The position numbers and the translations under genes are program-made. A stretch of 64,000 nucleotides of DNA from an uncultured Clostridia bacterium (GTDB lineage Bacteria > Bacillota > Clostridia > Christensenellales > Aristaeellaceae), in assembly GCA_934667105.1 (NCBI GenBank), contig CAKULG010000008.1:1-64000 (forward strand), in the 5' to 3' direction. Shown here in pieces: positions 51,116 through 60,818 of this stretch. The notes under the pieces are model-generated. The model saw nothing but the letters and a program-made list of their open reading frames with translations. It was not told where the DNA came from and did no database searches. Position 1 is the stretch's first letter. Every line of letters starts with the position of its first letter.

Positions 51116-53020
51116 ATGCTGATTACTCTGAAAGACGGCAGCCGCGAATTTGAAAACGGCATGAACGCGCTGGACATCGCGGGCCAGCTGAGCCAAGAAC
51201 TCAAAAAGCAGGCCCTGGCCGCCCGGGTGGACGGCGAATTGGTGGAACTGGTGAAGCCCATCGATCACGATTGCACCCTGGAAATTCTCACCTTCGAGGA
51301 CGACGAGGCCAAGCGCGTGCTGCGCCACACCGCCTCCCATGTGCTGGCCCAGGCGGTGAAGCATTTAAAGCCCGAAGCCAAGCTGGCCATTGGCCCCGCC
51401 ATCGATAACGGCTTCTACTACGATTTCGATGTGGACGAGCCCTTCACCCCCGAATTCCTGACGGCCCTGGAAAAGGAAATGAAGAAAATTATCCAGAAAA
51501 ACGACCGGCTGGAGCGCTTTGAACTGCCCCGGGAAGAGGCCATTCGCTTCATGGAGGAAAAGGGCGAGCCATACAAAGTGGAACTGATCCGCGATCTGCC
51601 CGAGGACGCGGTGATTTCCTTCTATCGTCAGGGCGATTTCACCGATCTGTGCGCAGGCCCCCATCTGCCCTCCACGGGAAAGATCAAGGCCTTCAAGCTC
51701 ACCTCCATCGCTGGGGCCTATTGGCGGGGCAATGAGAAAAATAAAATGCTCCAGCGCATTTACGGCACCGCCTTCACCAAGAAGGAAGACCTGGATGTGT
51801 ATCTTCAGCGCATCGAAGAAGCCAAAAAGCGCGATCACCGCAAGCTGGGCCGCGAACTGGATCTGTTCGACATCCGGGACGAGGGCCCCGGCTTCCCCTT
51901 CTTCTATCCCAAGGGAATGATTCTGCGCAACGTGCTGGAGGATTACTGGCGGCAGATTCACCGGGAAGCGGGCTATGAGGAAATCAAAACCCCCATCATG
52001 CTCAACCGCGCTCTGTGGGAGCGCTCCGGCCATTGGGATCATTACAAAGAAAATATGTACACCACCAAGATCGACGATATGGATTTCGCCATTAAGCCCA
52101 TGAACTGCCCCGGCGGCATTCTGGTGTATCAGCGCAAGCCCTGGAGTTATCGTGATCTGCCCATCCGTTCGGGCGAACTGGGGCTGGTGCACCGGCACGA
52201 ACTTTCCGGCGCGCTGCACGGGCTGATGCGCGTGCGCTGCTTCACCCAGGACGACGCGCACATCTTCATGACTCCCGAACAAATCCGCGATGAAATCAAG
52301 GGCGTATATCGCTTGATCGACGGCGTATACAAGACCTTCGGCTTCCCCTACACGGTGGAGCTTTCCACCCGGCCGGAAAATTCCATCGGCACGGATGAAA
52401 TGTGGGAAATGGCCACCAACGGCCTACAGGGCGCGCTGGACGATCTGGGCGTGAAATACACCATAAACGAGGGCGACGGCGCTTTCTACGGCCCCAAGAT
52501 CGATTTCCATCTGGAGGATTGCCTGGGCCGCACCTGGCAGTGCGGTACCATCCAGCTGGATATGAACCTGCCTGAGCGCTTTGACCTTTCCTATATCGGC
52601 GCGGACGGCGAAAAGCATCGGCCTGTGATGATTCACCGGGTGCTGCTGGGCTCCATCGAGCGCTTTATCGGCATCCTCACCGAGCATTTCGCCGGGGCGT
52701 ATCCCCTCTGGCTGGCCCCCGTGCAGGTGAAGGTGCTCACCATCACCGATCGCGCCGACGAGGCCGCCAAGCAGGTGCGCCAGAAGCTGGAAAAGCTGGG
52801 CATCCGCACCGAGCTGGATCTGCGCAACGAAAAAATCGGCTTCAAGGTGCGCGAGGCCGTTATGATGAAGATTCCCTACATGCTGGTGCTGGGCGATAAG
52901 GAAGTGGAGGAAGGCACCGTCAACGTGCGCACCCGCAAGGGCGAGGTGATCGGCACCATGACGCTGGACGACGCCATCGCCATGTTCCAGGAGGAAATCG
53001 CCACCAAGGCCATCAAATAA
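51116..53020 (+). CDS. thrS: Threonyl-tRNA synthetase
   Basis: ThrS charges tRNA-Thr. The 634-residue protein has a TGS domain (residues 1-60), the editing domain with HTASHVLAQAVKHL, and the class II core (HRHELSGALHGLMRVRCFTQDDAH, GAFYGPKIDFHL). It ends with an anticodon-binding domain. AGGAGG sets the start at 51116, and a T-box controls it. Confidence 0.97.
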   Translation: MLITLKDGSREFENGMNALDIAGQLSQELKKQALAARVDGELVELVKPIDHDCTLEILTFEDDEAKRVLRHTASHVLAQAVKHLKPEAKLAIGPAIDNGFYYDFDVDEPFTPEFLTALEKEMKKIIQKNDRLERFELPREEAIRFMEEKGEPYKVELIRDLPEDAVISFYRQGDFTDLCAGPHLPSTGKIKAFKLTSIAGAYWRGNEKNKMLQRIYGTAFTKKEDLDVYLQRIEEAKKRDHRKLGRELDLFDIRDEGPGFPFFYPKGMILRNVLEDYWRQIHREAGYEEIKTPIMLNRALWERSGHWDHYKENMYTTKIDDMDFAIKPMNCPGGILVYQRKPWSYRDLPIRSGELGLVHRHELSGALHGLMRVRCFTQDDAHIFMTPEQIRDEIKGVYRLIDGVYKTFGFPYTVELSTRPENSIGTDEMWEMATNGLQGALDDLGVKYTINEGDGAFYGPKIDFHLEDCLGRTWQCGTIQLDMNLPERFDLSYIGADGEKHRPVMIHRVLLGSIERFIGILTEHFAGAYPLWLAPVQVKVLTITDRADEAAKQVRQKLEKLGIRTELDLRNEKIGFKVREAVMMKIPYMLVLGDKEVEEGTVNVRTRKGEVIGTMTLDDAIAMFQEEIATKAIK

Positions 53021-53034
53021 TTTCGCCGCTTTTC

Positions 53035-53079
53035 GGGGGAATGCTTCTGGGGAAACTCATGAAGGATTCCCCCTGTTTT
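53035..53079 (+). terminator. Terminator of thrS
   Basis: GGGGGAAT pairs with ATTCCCCC and TGTTTTT follows. Confidence 0.7.
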
Positions 53080-53098
53080 TCAAAAAAGGAAGTATCGT

Positions 53099-53569
53099 AT
53101 GACCATCGAAGCATTTTGGAAAGAATTTCTGGCTGCGTCCGGCCTGCCACCCGAAACCGCCTATAAAGAGGCCTTTTCCTTTGAGACGAGCGAATACTGG
53201 GCCAACGAGCTGCTGCGTCTGGTGCTGGCCGGGAAAAAGCGCGCCACCTCCTCCAGCCTGCCCGCCTACGAAAAGGAAGGCGAGGCCTTGCCCCAGCCCG
53301 GCGAATTTTCCATCGTCACCGATTGGGCGGGCGAACCCCGCTGCGTTATTGAAACCACGGCGGTGCAGATTATCCCCTTCAACCAAATGACCTTTGACAT
53401 CGTGCGCCGGGAGGGGGAAGACGAATGCCTGGAAACCTGGCAGGCGGGCCACCGACGTTTTTTTCTTGAAGACGCAAAGCAATTGGGGTATACTTTTACG
53501 GAGGACATGCCCGTGGTCTTTGAGGATTTCCGGGTGGTCTATCCCCTTCCCATGAAAGGAACAGAATGA
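53099..53569 (+). CDS. ASCH domain protein
   Basis: The 156-residue protein has the ASCH pattern: W-A-N-E-L-L-R-L-V-L-A-G-K-K-R-A-T-S-S, then GEFSIVTDWAGEPRCVIETT. ASCH proteins are PUA-like and are thought to bind RNA. The stop overlaps the next start by 4 bp. Confidence 0.82.
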   Translation: MTIEAFWKEFLAASGLPPETAYKEAFSFETSEYWANELLRLVLAGKKRATSSSLPAYEKEGEALPQPGEFSIVTDWAGEPRCVIETTAVQIIPFNQMTFDIVRREGEDECLETWQAGHRRFFLEDAKQLGYTFTEDMPVVFEDFRVVYPLPMKGTE

Positions 53570-54471
53570 AAAAGATTTTCGCGGTTTTGATGCTGCTGCC
53601 GCTGCTGCTCTGCTGCGGCTGCGCGGCCCAGGCGGAGGAGACGCGCCTGGTGGCCTCCTTTTACCCTGTGTATATCCTGGCGGAAAACGTGCTGCGGGAC
53701 GTGCCAAACGTTTCGCTTACCAGCATGACGGCCCCCTCCACCGGCTGCCTGCACGATTATCAGCTGCTCACCAGCGATATGCGCGCCCTTTCCGGCGCGG
53801 CGGGCTTTCTCATCAACGGCGCGGGGATGGAAGCGGGCTTTCTGCCCGAAATTCAGGCGCAGCTGCCCGGGCTTGCCATCGTGGATTGCTCCCAGGGCAT
53901 AGCGCTGATTGCCGAGGACGCGGAGCACGCCCAGGAGCACCCCGACCACGACCACGGGGAATACAACGCCCATATCTGGCTCGCCCCCCAGAACGCCATC
54001 CAGATGGTGCGCAACCTGGAAAGCGGCCTTTCCGCGCTGCTGCCGCAGCAGGCGGAGAAAATCCGGCAAAACGCGGAGGAATATATCGCCCGGCTGGAAG
54101 CGCTGGACGCGGAGCTGGCCGCCGCCATCGCCGCCCTGCCACGGAAGCAGATCGTCACCTTCCACGAGGCCTTCCCCTATTTCGCAAAGGCCTATGGCCT
54201 GGAGGTGGCGGCCGTGGTGGCGCTGGAGCCGGATGAGCCCCTCTCCCCCAGGATGCTGGCCCAGGTGGTGGAAATCGTCCGCGCGGCGGGTAATCCCCCG
54301 CTTTTCGCCGATCCTCAGTATGCCAGCGCCGCCCTGACCGCTATCAGCCAGGAAACCGGCGCGCCCATTTACACGCTGGATCCCCTGGTTACAGGCGACG
54401 GCGGCCTGACCGCCTATGAGGACGCGATGCGGAGCAATCTTGCCACGCTTCAGCAGGCCCTGGGCGAATAA
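53566..54471 (+). CDS. Zinc/manganese ABC transporter substrate-binding lipoprotein
   Basis: The 301-residue protein has a lipoprotein signal (LLLCCGC, probable lipobox cysteine near 18) and the ZnuA/TroA fold. Metal ligands are likely His-62 in GCLHDYQ, His in YNAHIWL and His in TFHEAFPYF. The loop HAQEHPDHDHGEYNAH is His-rich as in zinc-specific members. No ABC ATPase or permease gene lies beside it. Confidence 0.83.
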   Translation: MKKIFAVLMLLPLLLCCGCAAQAEETRLVASFYPVYILAENVLRDVPNVSLTSMTAPSTGCLHDYQLLTSDMRALSGAAGFLINGAGMEAGFLPEIQAQLPGLAIVDCSQGIALIAEDAEHAQEHPDHDHGEYNAHIWLAPQNAIQMVRNLESGLSALLPQQAEKIRQNAEEYIARLEALDAELAAAIAALPRKQIVTFHEAFPYFAKAYGLEVAAVVALEPDEPLSPRMLAQVVEIVRAAGNPPLFADPQYASAALTAISQETGAPIYTLDPLVTGDGGLTAYEDAMRSNLATLQQALGE

Positions 54472-54513
54472 AAAAAGCCCGGGCGCTTTTTCGCCCTGGG
54501 GAAGGAGGCCGCT

Positions 54514-55107
54514 ATGCCCTTCATCACGATAAATCAACGAATCAGCTATATCGAAGCCTCCGATAACCCGCTTTCCGCCGATATCGGCGTCATCCAGGGC
54601 GACGGCGGCGTATGGCTCTACGACGTTGGAAACGGAGAAAAAAGCCTATCCGGGCTGACGGGCGAATACCATGTCGTTCTATCGCATTTCCACGCCGATC
54701 ACACCGGAAACATCGGACGGATTCAGGCGAAATCCCTTTACGTATCCAAAGAAACCTACGCGCATGTTCACCGGGGAGCGATCCTCCAGGGCGATATGTA
54801 TATCGGCGATATGCGCATTTTTCCCTTGCCCTCCAGCCATACCAAGGGCTGCCTGGGGCTGGAGGTGGGCGAAAGCTACGCTTTCGTGGGCGACGCGCTT
54901 TACTGCAAGGCGAAGGACGGCTTTTACGTATACAACGCCCAGCTTCTCCGGGACGAAATCGCGGTTCTAAGCGCGCTGCGCCCCCCTTATCTGCTCGTCA
55001 GCCATTACAAGGGCCTGATTCGCAAAAAGGAGGACGTGCTGGAAGAACTGAAAGCGATCTACGCCATGCGGGAAAAAGGCGCGCCGGAAATTAAAATCAA
55101 ATATTAA
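54514..55107 (+). CDS. Metallo-beta-lactamase-fold hydrolase
   Basis: The 197-residue protein has the zinc motif SHFHADHTGN, a later SSHTKGCLG and VGDALY. It is a short member of the superfamily without an obvious substrate. GGAAGGAGG precedes the start. Confidence 0.75.
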   Translation: MPFITINQRISYIEASDNPLSADIGVIQGDGGVWLYDVGNGEKSLSGLTGEYHVVLSHFHADHTGNIGRIQAKSLYVSKETYAHVHRGAILQGDMYIGDMRIFPLPSSHTKGCLGLEVGESYAFVGDALYCKAKDGFYVYNAQLLRDEIAVLSALRPPYLLVSHYKGLIRKKEDVLEELKAIYAMREKGAPEIKIKY

Positions 55108-55181
55108 AATATTGCGGGGAGCCGCTCTGATGAGCGCCGAGCCAGGCGAGGCTGGCGCCAAAGAGGGCTCCACCGCCTTTT

Positions 55182-55931
55182 TTAAATATAGAGTTCCACC
55201 GCCACATTGCATTTTCCCTTTTTAGAAAGGCTTTCCATGCCGACATACCGCATGCGGCCCTGCCCCCGGACGGAAATAATCTCTCCCGGCTTGGGCGCAT
55301 AGCTGGCGCTTTCGCACTGCCGCCCGTCCACAAAGATTTTCCCCTGGGGGAAAAGCGCCTGCGCGTCGCCCCGGGGCAGCTTAAAGATATGGGCGATCAG
55401 CGCGTCCAGCCGTTCGGAAGAAAGCTGAGCCAACCGCCGTTCCGTTTTAAACAGTTCCCCTGCCGGGGGCGTATCCACCGCCTGGCAGCAAAGGGAAGTG
55501 CGGCGGGCCTGGGTAAAATGCTCCGCCAGATAGGGGGCGATATGCTCCTCACAGAAAAGGAACGCCTCCTTTTCCCGGGTCACAATATCCCCCAGCAGTT
55601 CTCGCTCAATTCCCAGCGCCATCAGCGCGCCCAAATAATCCCGGTGGGTCAGCGGCTCAGCAAAACGTTCGTTCAGCGGCTTAATATGCAGACAGACGAT
55701 GGGAAAGGGCATTTCATAGCCGCAAAAATCCGCATCCCCCAGGCGCAGGATTTTCCGCTCGCACCCCTCCACGCCGCCGAACAGCCTCCAAGGCACAGGG
55801 GGCAAGCTGGGCAAAAGGCGGGAAAAGGCATTCAGCGCCGCCAGATCCAGAAAATGCGTGAAGCAATAGCACCCCTGTTGAAAGGCGCGCCTTGAAAGCT
55901 CAATCAGGCGTTTTTCCCAAGCGTCGTCCAT
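55182..55931 (-). CDS. ylmH: YlmH-like S4-domain RNA-binding protein
   Basis: The 249-residue protein has an N-terminal YlmH domain and a C-terminal S4 domain (RLDALIAHIFKLPRGDAQAL, then GKIFVDGRQCESASY and PGEIISVRGQGRMRYVG). YlmH is linked to ribosome rescue and cell division loci in Firmicutes. GGAGGAG sets the ATG at 55931 rather than the upstream frame at 55982. Confidence 0.82.
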   Translation of the reverse strand: MDDAWEKRLIELSRRAFQQGCYCFTHFLDLAALNAFSRLLPSLPPVPWRLFGGVEGCERKILRLGDADFCGYEMPFPIVCLHIKPLNERFAEPLTHRDYLGALMALGIERELLGDIVTREKEAFLFCEEHIAPYLAEHFTQARRTSLCCQAVDTPPAGELFKTERRLAQLSSERLDALIAHIFKLPRGDAQALFPQGKIFVDGRQCESASYAPKPGEIISVRGQGRMRYVGMESLSKKGKCNVAVELYI

Positions 55932-56102
55932 GCTGTTCTCCTCCTGGGGCAGGCTACGCGCCGCGTTCAGTACGGTTTGCAAACCGCCGTCCAGCGACCC
56001 GGAAAACCATAAATGGCTTTCCTGATCATATTAGCATATTCCTTGCCGTTTGAAAAGAGCCGAAAGCTTTCGGCAAACAGCGTATTTCTGTTTTGGGCAC
56101 GC

Positions 56103-58190
56103 CTATCTTCTTTTATAGCACAGGGCGAATACCAGCGCCGCAAGCAGCAACAGCGTGCACAGACCCAGCGAAATCAGGTTTTTCGCTGCCGGGGATGCAT
56201 TCGTGGTCTGCTCTGCCATCCCCTGGAACGGGGTGCGGCGCTGCATCGTTTCAGGGGCGACGGTTTCCGCCGCTTCTTCATTCGCGTTCGCGTTTTCATC
56301 CGCAGGCTGCGGTGAAGCGCTCGCGCTTTGTCCGCCCGCGCTGGGGCCCATCCCGTCGTTCATGCCGCTGGGCGGCTGGGGCATATCGCTGCTCTGTCCG
56401 CCAGCGCTGGGACCCATGCCGTCGTTCATGCCGCTGGGCGGCTGGGGCATATTTCCATTTTGCCCGCCCGTTTCAGGCGCTTCCGCCGCCGGCTGCGCGG
56501 CGGGCGTTTCCTGCGTGTTCGTTTCGTTCTTCTGCTCGGTAAAGAAGCTGCGGAAATCCCGGTTGCCGCCGCCGTTCATAACGCCCATAACGCGAAGATT
56601 GATTTCCGAAGCGTCGATGAGGCTGTCCTCGCTGCTGCGGGCGCTTTCGGCGGAGGGGATTTCTCCCGCCACCTGGGCCGCAATGGACGCTCCCCGCAGC
56701 TTCACCGTTTTATACAGCATCTCGGCGGCCGTCTCGTATTCCTCGAAGGAATAGAAGGCGGTGGGGTCGCTTTCCACCAGCGTATCCAGCAGGCCTCTCG
56801 TCCGCTGATAGAAAGCGTCGAAGCCGCCGCCGTCGACGTATTCCTCCACCAGCTGCGAAAGATAGGCGTGATACTGGGCCTTATACGTTTCGTTTTCCAT
56901 CAGCGTGTCAAAGAAATCCGTGCTGTCGAAAGCGTCGTCAATGGCGGAATTGACCACCTGGGATGCGTCACCGCCATTCATGCCTCCCAGGGCCAGGTTG
57001 TAATCCCAGGGAATCAGGTTCAGCCGTCCGTCCGCCTCATATAGATAATAATTATGCGCCATGGAGCCTGACAGGCTGTCCTCGTTCACGGAGAAGATAT
57101 GCACCGCCATATAGCGAAGCAGGTTGTCGATATCCATGTATTCTTCCAGTTCTGTGCCTTCGGCAATATGCTTCAGCGCCGTCACCACCCGCTGATGATC
57201 CTTTTTCCCGCTGGAAGTAACTTCGCCCTCCCAGATGCTAGAATAGCTGTCCAGCTCGTCGTCGATATAATTCAGGTTAGCGCCGCCGCTGCCAAAGCCT
57301 GCGAAGCCTCCAAAGCCACCCCCTCTGGCGAAGCGGTTTTCATTTTCCTTCTGCCCCTCCGTTTCCTGGGAAAAGGCCGAAAACTGGCTGGGATCAAAGC
57401 CCTCCGGCATTTGCGGCGCGCCGCCGGAGGGAGAAAAGCCGTCGGACGACGCGTCGTCCGCTGCCTCGCCCCGGGCGGGAAACGCGCCGAAATTTCCCTG
57501 GGGCATTTGGGGCATATCGCCCTGGAGCGCTTGTTTTTCTTCCCCGCCGCCTATATTCATGCTGTCCGGCTTGTAAAGCTCGCCCCGCTTCGCGCCGTAA
57601 TTGCGCAGCAGGAAGCTGTCCTCCACCGCCTCCAGCGCCAGGTATACGCCCCAGTATTCCCCGTTGACGGAGATATTCGCATAGTTATACAGCGACGCAT
57701 CCGCCCCCAGAAAACGGAACATATCGTAAATCAGCGCCTCCTTCATATTGGTGGCGTCGGCGTAATTATTATTGAGAATCAGCTTATCCAGCCCGTAGCA
57801 GGTTTGCCCCTTTACATAATGATCGAATTCCAGCTTCAGGCTGTATCGATCGGTGGTGGGATCGCTGGCGATGGAGGTGAGGCTGGTATTTCCCTTGGGG
57901 CGCACGCCCACGTTATAGAAGGTTTTCCCGTTGATCTCCACATCGCAGGCATAATAAGTCTCCTCCGTGGCGGTGGCCAGCATTTCCTCCCATTCCGCCG
58001 CATCCATGAGGATATTGACTTGCAGCGGCTGGGAGGGATCGAATAGCTTGCTTTCGTATTCCATGGTCACGCCCGTGCCCCCGGCCCGGGCGACGAGCTG
58101 CTCCGAAAAGCCCATGGCCGCCAGGCAAAGGCAAAGCGCCAGCGCCATGATTCCCGCGACAATCCGGCTGATAAGCTGATGCGCAATCAT
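56103..58190 (-). CDS. CotH-family protein, membrane anchored
   Basis: The 695-residue protein has a signal peptide, the CotH kinase-like domain (VGVRPKGNTSL, LDKLILNNNYADATNMKEAL, YWGVYLALEAVEDSFL, LIPWDYNLALGG), a long Gly/Pro/Met/Gln-rich linker with a repeated 20-residue unit, and a C-terminal transmembrane helix with a KRR end. CotH proteins phosphorylate coat proteins in spore formers; the target here is unknown. The gene ends with TAG, the only such stop I find. Last gene of a VTC-DUF4956-CotH unit. Confidence 0.83.
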   Translation of the reverse strand: MIAHQLISRIVAGIMALALCLCLAAMGFSEQLVARAGGTGVTMEYESKLFDPSQPLQVNILMDAAEWEEMLATATEETYYACDVEINGKTFYNVGVRPKGNTSLTSIASDPTTDRYSLKLEFDHYVKGQTCYGLDKLILNNNYADATNMKEALIYDMFRFLGADASLYNYANISVNGEYWGVYLALEAVEDSFLLRNYGAKRGELYKPDSMNIGGGEEKQALQGDMPQMPQGNFGAFPARGEAADDASSDGFSPSGGAPQMPEGFDPSQFSAFSQETEGQKENENRFARGGGFGGFAGFGSGGANLNYIDDELDSYSSIWEGEVTSSGKKDHQRVVTALKHIAEGTELEEYMDIDNLLRYMAVHIFSVNEDSLSGSMAHNYYLYEADGRLNLIPWDYNLALGGMNGGDASQVVNSAIDDAFDSTDFFDTLMENETYKAQYHAYLSQLVEEYVDGGGFDAFYQRTRGLLDTLVESDPTAFYSFEEYETAAEMLYKTVKLRGASIAAQVAGEIPSAESARSSEDSLIDASEINLRVMGVMNGGGNRDFRSFFTEQKNETNTQETPAAQPAAEAPETGGQNGNMPQPPSGMNDGMGPSAGGQSSDMPQPPSGMNDGMGPSAGGQSASASPQPADENANANEEAAETVAPETMQRRTPFQGMAEQTTNASPAAKNLISLGLCTLLLLAALVFALCYKRR
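56330..56465. repeat. In-frame tandem repeat in the CotH linker
   Basis: The unit encoding QPPSGMNDGMGPSAGGQS occurs twice in tandem with almost identical DNA, and partial copies flank it. Such repeats can change length by slippage. Confidence 0.7.
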
Positions 58191-58204
58191 GCTTCTTTCC
58201 TCCG

Positions 58205-58876
58205 TCAGGACATATACTCGCCGTTATAGCTGACCAGCGTGGCGTTTTCCACGCCCTGAATTTCCGTCATGCGGTTCACAAAGCCTGTGGCGGCATCCTT
58301 CACCCGCACCTCCGCCGTCAGCTCCACGCCCCCGGCGTTCACCGTCTTGGCCTTCACCAGATACCGCCCCGCCGCCTGGCTCAGGGCCTGAAGCGCCTGC
58401 TGCTCCGCCGCCTCGTCCCGGCAGTTCAGCACCAGCAGATAGGGCTGGTTGTGGATTTTGCGGTTGGCGAACAGCAGCAAAATCAGGCCAATAATCACCG
58501 AGCCGATCACCGCCAGGGGAATCAGCCCCGCGCCGATGACGATGCCCGCCGCCAGCGCCCAGAAAAGGAACACCGTTTCAATGGGCTCCTTAATGGCGGT
58601 GCGGAAGCGAACGATGGACAGCGCGCCCACCATGCCCAGGGAAAGCACCACATTGGACGTAACCGCCATAATCACCAGCGTGGTCACCAGGGAAAGGCCC
58701 ACCAGCGTCAGCGCGAATCCGCTGGAATACATCACCCCGGTCAGCGTTTTCTTATAAATCAGGAAGATAAACAGGCCCACCGCCAGGGCGAAGAACAGAC
58801 CGATCACGGTATCCAAGACGGAAAATTCGGAAACGCTTTCCAGAAAGCTGGATTTGAAAATATCATTGAAGCTCAT
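58205..58876 (-). CDS. DUF4956 membrane protein
   Basis: The 223-residue protein has three to four transmembrane segments and the conserved MVGALSIVRFRTAIKEP, then a soluble C-terminal domain with FVNRMTEIQGVENATLVSYN. It is the usual partner of VTC polyphosphate polymerase domains and CotH proteins. The complex is poorly understood. Confidence 0.87.
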   Translation of the reverse strand: MSFNDIFKSSFLESVSEFSVLDTVIGLFFALAVGLFIFLIYKKTLTGVMYSSGFALTLVGLSLVTTLVIMAVTSNVVLSLGMVGALSIVRFRTAIKEPIETVFLFWALAAGIVIGAGLIPLAVIGSVIIGLILLLFANRKIHNQPYLLVLNCRDEAAEQQALQALSQAAGRYLVKAKTVNAGGVELTAEVRVKDAATGFVNRMTEIQGVENATLVSYNGEYMS

Positions 58877-58903
58877 TGTTTTTTTCTCCTTATGCTCTGT
58901 TCT

Positions 58904-59596
58904 TTATCCGAAGCGGCGGCACGCGCCGTATTTGGAGAAGGATTGCTGCCGGGTGCTGCCCGTCTGAATCAGGCAGGCGATCACATCGGGCAGAAATGCA
59001 TCGTATTTCACTTCCAGAATCATATCTTCCGGCCGGTCCGTGGCGCTCACATCCCGGGGGCTTTCCTCCCAGAAACGCTGATGAAACAGGCTGGTGCGAA
59101 TCTGCGAATCAAAGGTGACGCGGACGTTGCCTGGCCTGTAGATATACGGCTCCCGCACATAAGAAACCAGCACCCGGGGGCGAAGCTGTTGGGTTTTCAT
59201 TTTGCAATACAGCTCCCGCACCAGCGACGAGGGATGAGTCAGCATCCAGGCTCGATCGCCCGAGAGCAGCGCGCGGCATTCCTCCAGCGTCACAGGCGCG
59301 TCCACCTTCATGCACAATTGATTGTGCTTGATTTTCTTTTCCAGCGTGATGTAGGAGAAATTGTCGTTGTAATACCGAATCCGGAACTTCTCCCGCTGGG
59401 GCGCGCCGTCGTTCTTTTCCCGCAGCGCCTTATCATCCGCGTTATCGAAATACACGCTGCGAATTCGGTATTTTCCATCCGGCCCCGCGTGGGCGTCCGG
59501 CAGCATCACCGCCCGCAGCCGCTGACGCAGGACGAGGTATTCCCCCGTGCTCACGGCGTATTTCAGTTCGTGCCGGTAGGTGGGCTTTTCCTCCAT
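58904..59596 (-). CDS. VTC-domain polyphosphate polymerase-like protein
   Basis: The 230-residue protein has the VTC tunnel domain: YRHELKYAV, YRIRSVYFDN, REKFRIRYYND and FSYITLEKKIKHN with the basic residues that line the active site, and ILEVKYDAFLP near the end. In yeast the domain makes polyphosphate from ATP. It is first gene of the VTC-DUF4956-CotH unit. TATAAT lies at 59635-59640 on the minus strand. Confidence 0.87.
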   Translation of the reverse strand: MEEKPTYRHELKYAVSTGEYLVLRQRLRAVMLPDAHAGPDGKYRIRSVYFDNADDKALREKNDGAPQREKFRIRYYNDNFSYITLEKKIKHNQLCMKVDAPVTLEECRALLSGDRAWMLTHPSSLVRELYCKMKTQQLRPRVLVSYVREPYIYRPGNVRVTFDSQIRTSLFHQRFWEESPRDVSATDRPEDMILEVKYDAFLPDVIACLIQTGSTRQQSFSKYGACRRFG

Positions 59597-59717
59597 GGCT
59601 CATGGCTCCTTTCCGCGCATCAAATATGTTTCAATTATAGGGGGCATTGCTGAAAGGACGCTGAACGGAAAATGAGCATTTTGTAAACAAAGGGGGAAAA
59701 TTCAAATAAAATATAAA

Positions 59718-59822
59718 TCGGGAGAACCGCTCTTTAGAAGCCAAAGAACGTTTCTCCCGTATTCCCTGTAAGAAAGCTATATAAGGAAGGGCAGATAAAA
59801 TTCCGCTTCCTTTTTCGCTAAC
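59718..59822 (+). repeat. Palindromic intergenic repeat, degenerate copy
   Basis: CGGGAGAA and TTCTCCCG flank an imperfect stem, and the tail CTGTAAGAAAGCTATATAAG and TTCGCTAAC matches the family. It separates two minus-strand units. Confidence 0.6.
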
Positions 59823-59848
59823 AGTTTTTTCATTACGCCAATAACGGT

Positions 59849-60622
59849 TCAGTCCGTTTTCCGGCCATCCCGTTCCGGCTTTAATTGTCCCGGCGTTTCG
59901 ATCACATCCGCCCCCAGCCTCCGCGCCGTTTCCAATTGGGCGGGAGTGGAAAGAATCCAGAGGCCCAACTGCGCGTATTGCTTCACCAGAGCGCAGCGCG
60001 CCGCGTCCGCTCGGGGCACGCGCACCCATTCCGTTTCCGGAGAGGGCAGGCAAAGCCACGCGGTCAGTTGGTTCTGCGGGGCCATTTCCCGCAGCGCCCC
60101 CAGGCTTTCCGCGTCCACCAGGCCGTCGTAATGAATTTCCGCTTGGGGAAAGCGGCGAAGCACCTTTTGCGCGAAATCCAGCTGGGAGCAGGTGAACGCC
60201 GTTTTCGCCCCCGAGGCCTCCACCAAATCAAACAGCGCATGAAGCTGCGCCTCGCTGAAGCGCTGCATTTTATTATCCAGCTTGATCGTCACCCCCGTCG
60301 CCTTTCCCAGCGCCAGCGCCTCCGAAAGCAGGGGAATGCGCGTACCCCGAAACCGCGCGTCCATGGCGACGCCCGCGTCGTAGGTCAGGGCCTGGGCATA
60401 GGTGATTTTTTCAATTTCCAGCGGCTCTTCCAGGGGCGCGCCGTTCGTCTGGCGGCAGGTGCGGTTCAGCGTGCGGTCGTGCAGAATTGCGCATTGACCG
60501 TCCAGCGTGAAGCAGGGATCCAGTTCAATCAAAGCATAGCCCTGCTCCACCGCCGCCCGGAAGGCGGGCATGGTATTCTCCGGATACTCCGTTCCAACGC
60601 CGCGATGCGCCTGATACAGCAA
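59849..60622 (-). CDS. Glycerophosphodiester phosphodiesterase
   Basis: The 257-residue protein releases glycerol-3-phosphate from glycerophosphodiesters. The GDPD core is plain: QAHRGVGTEYPENTMPAF, IELDPCFTLDG, HDRTLNRT and KLDNKM. I chose the TTG at 60622 because GGGAGGGG is 6 bp upstream and the conserved fold starts there; the open frame to 60880 has no family match. It is cytoplasmic. Confidence 0.85.
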   Translation of the reverse strand: MLYQAHRGVGTEYPENTMPAFRAAVEQGYALIELDPCFTLDGQCAILHDRTLNRTCRQTNGAPLEEPLEIEKITYAQALTYDAGVAMDARFRGTRIPLLSEALALGKATGVTIKLDNKMQRFSEAQLHALFDLVEASGAKTAFTCSQLDFAQKVLRRFPQAEIHYDGLVDAESLGALREMAPQNQLTAWLCLPSPETEWVRVPRADAARCALVKQYAQLGLWILSTPAQLETARRLGADVIETPGQLKPERDGRKTD

Positions 60623-60818
60623 GGAAATCCCCTCCCTTTGCGATGAATGTCTCTCATTTGCGGGGCGAAATCGCCGCCGTCCGCTTATGATAGCACGGCT
60701 TGATGGATTTTGCAATCTTGCTTTTCCCGGCAGGGAAATAAAGGCGAAGCGTCGAATGTTTTTTTGTTTCCGGCAGCGCTTTTCCCCAAAGAAGCGCACA
60801 AAAGAAGGAGCGATCATC

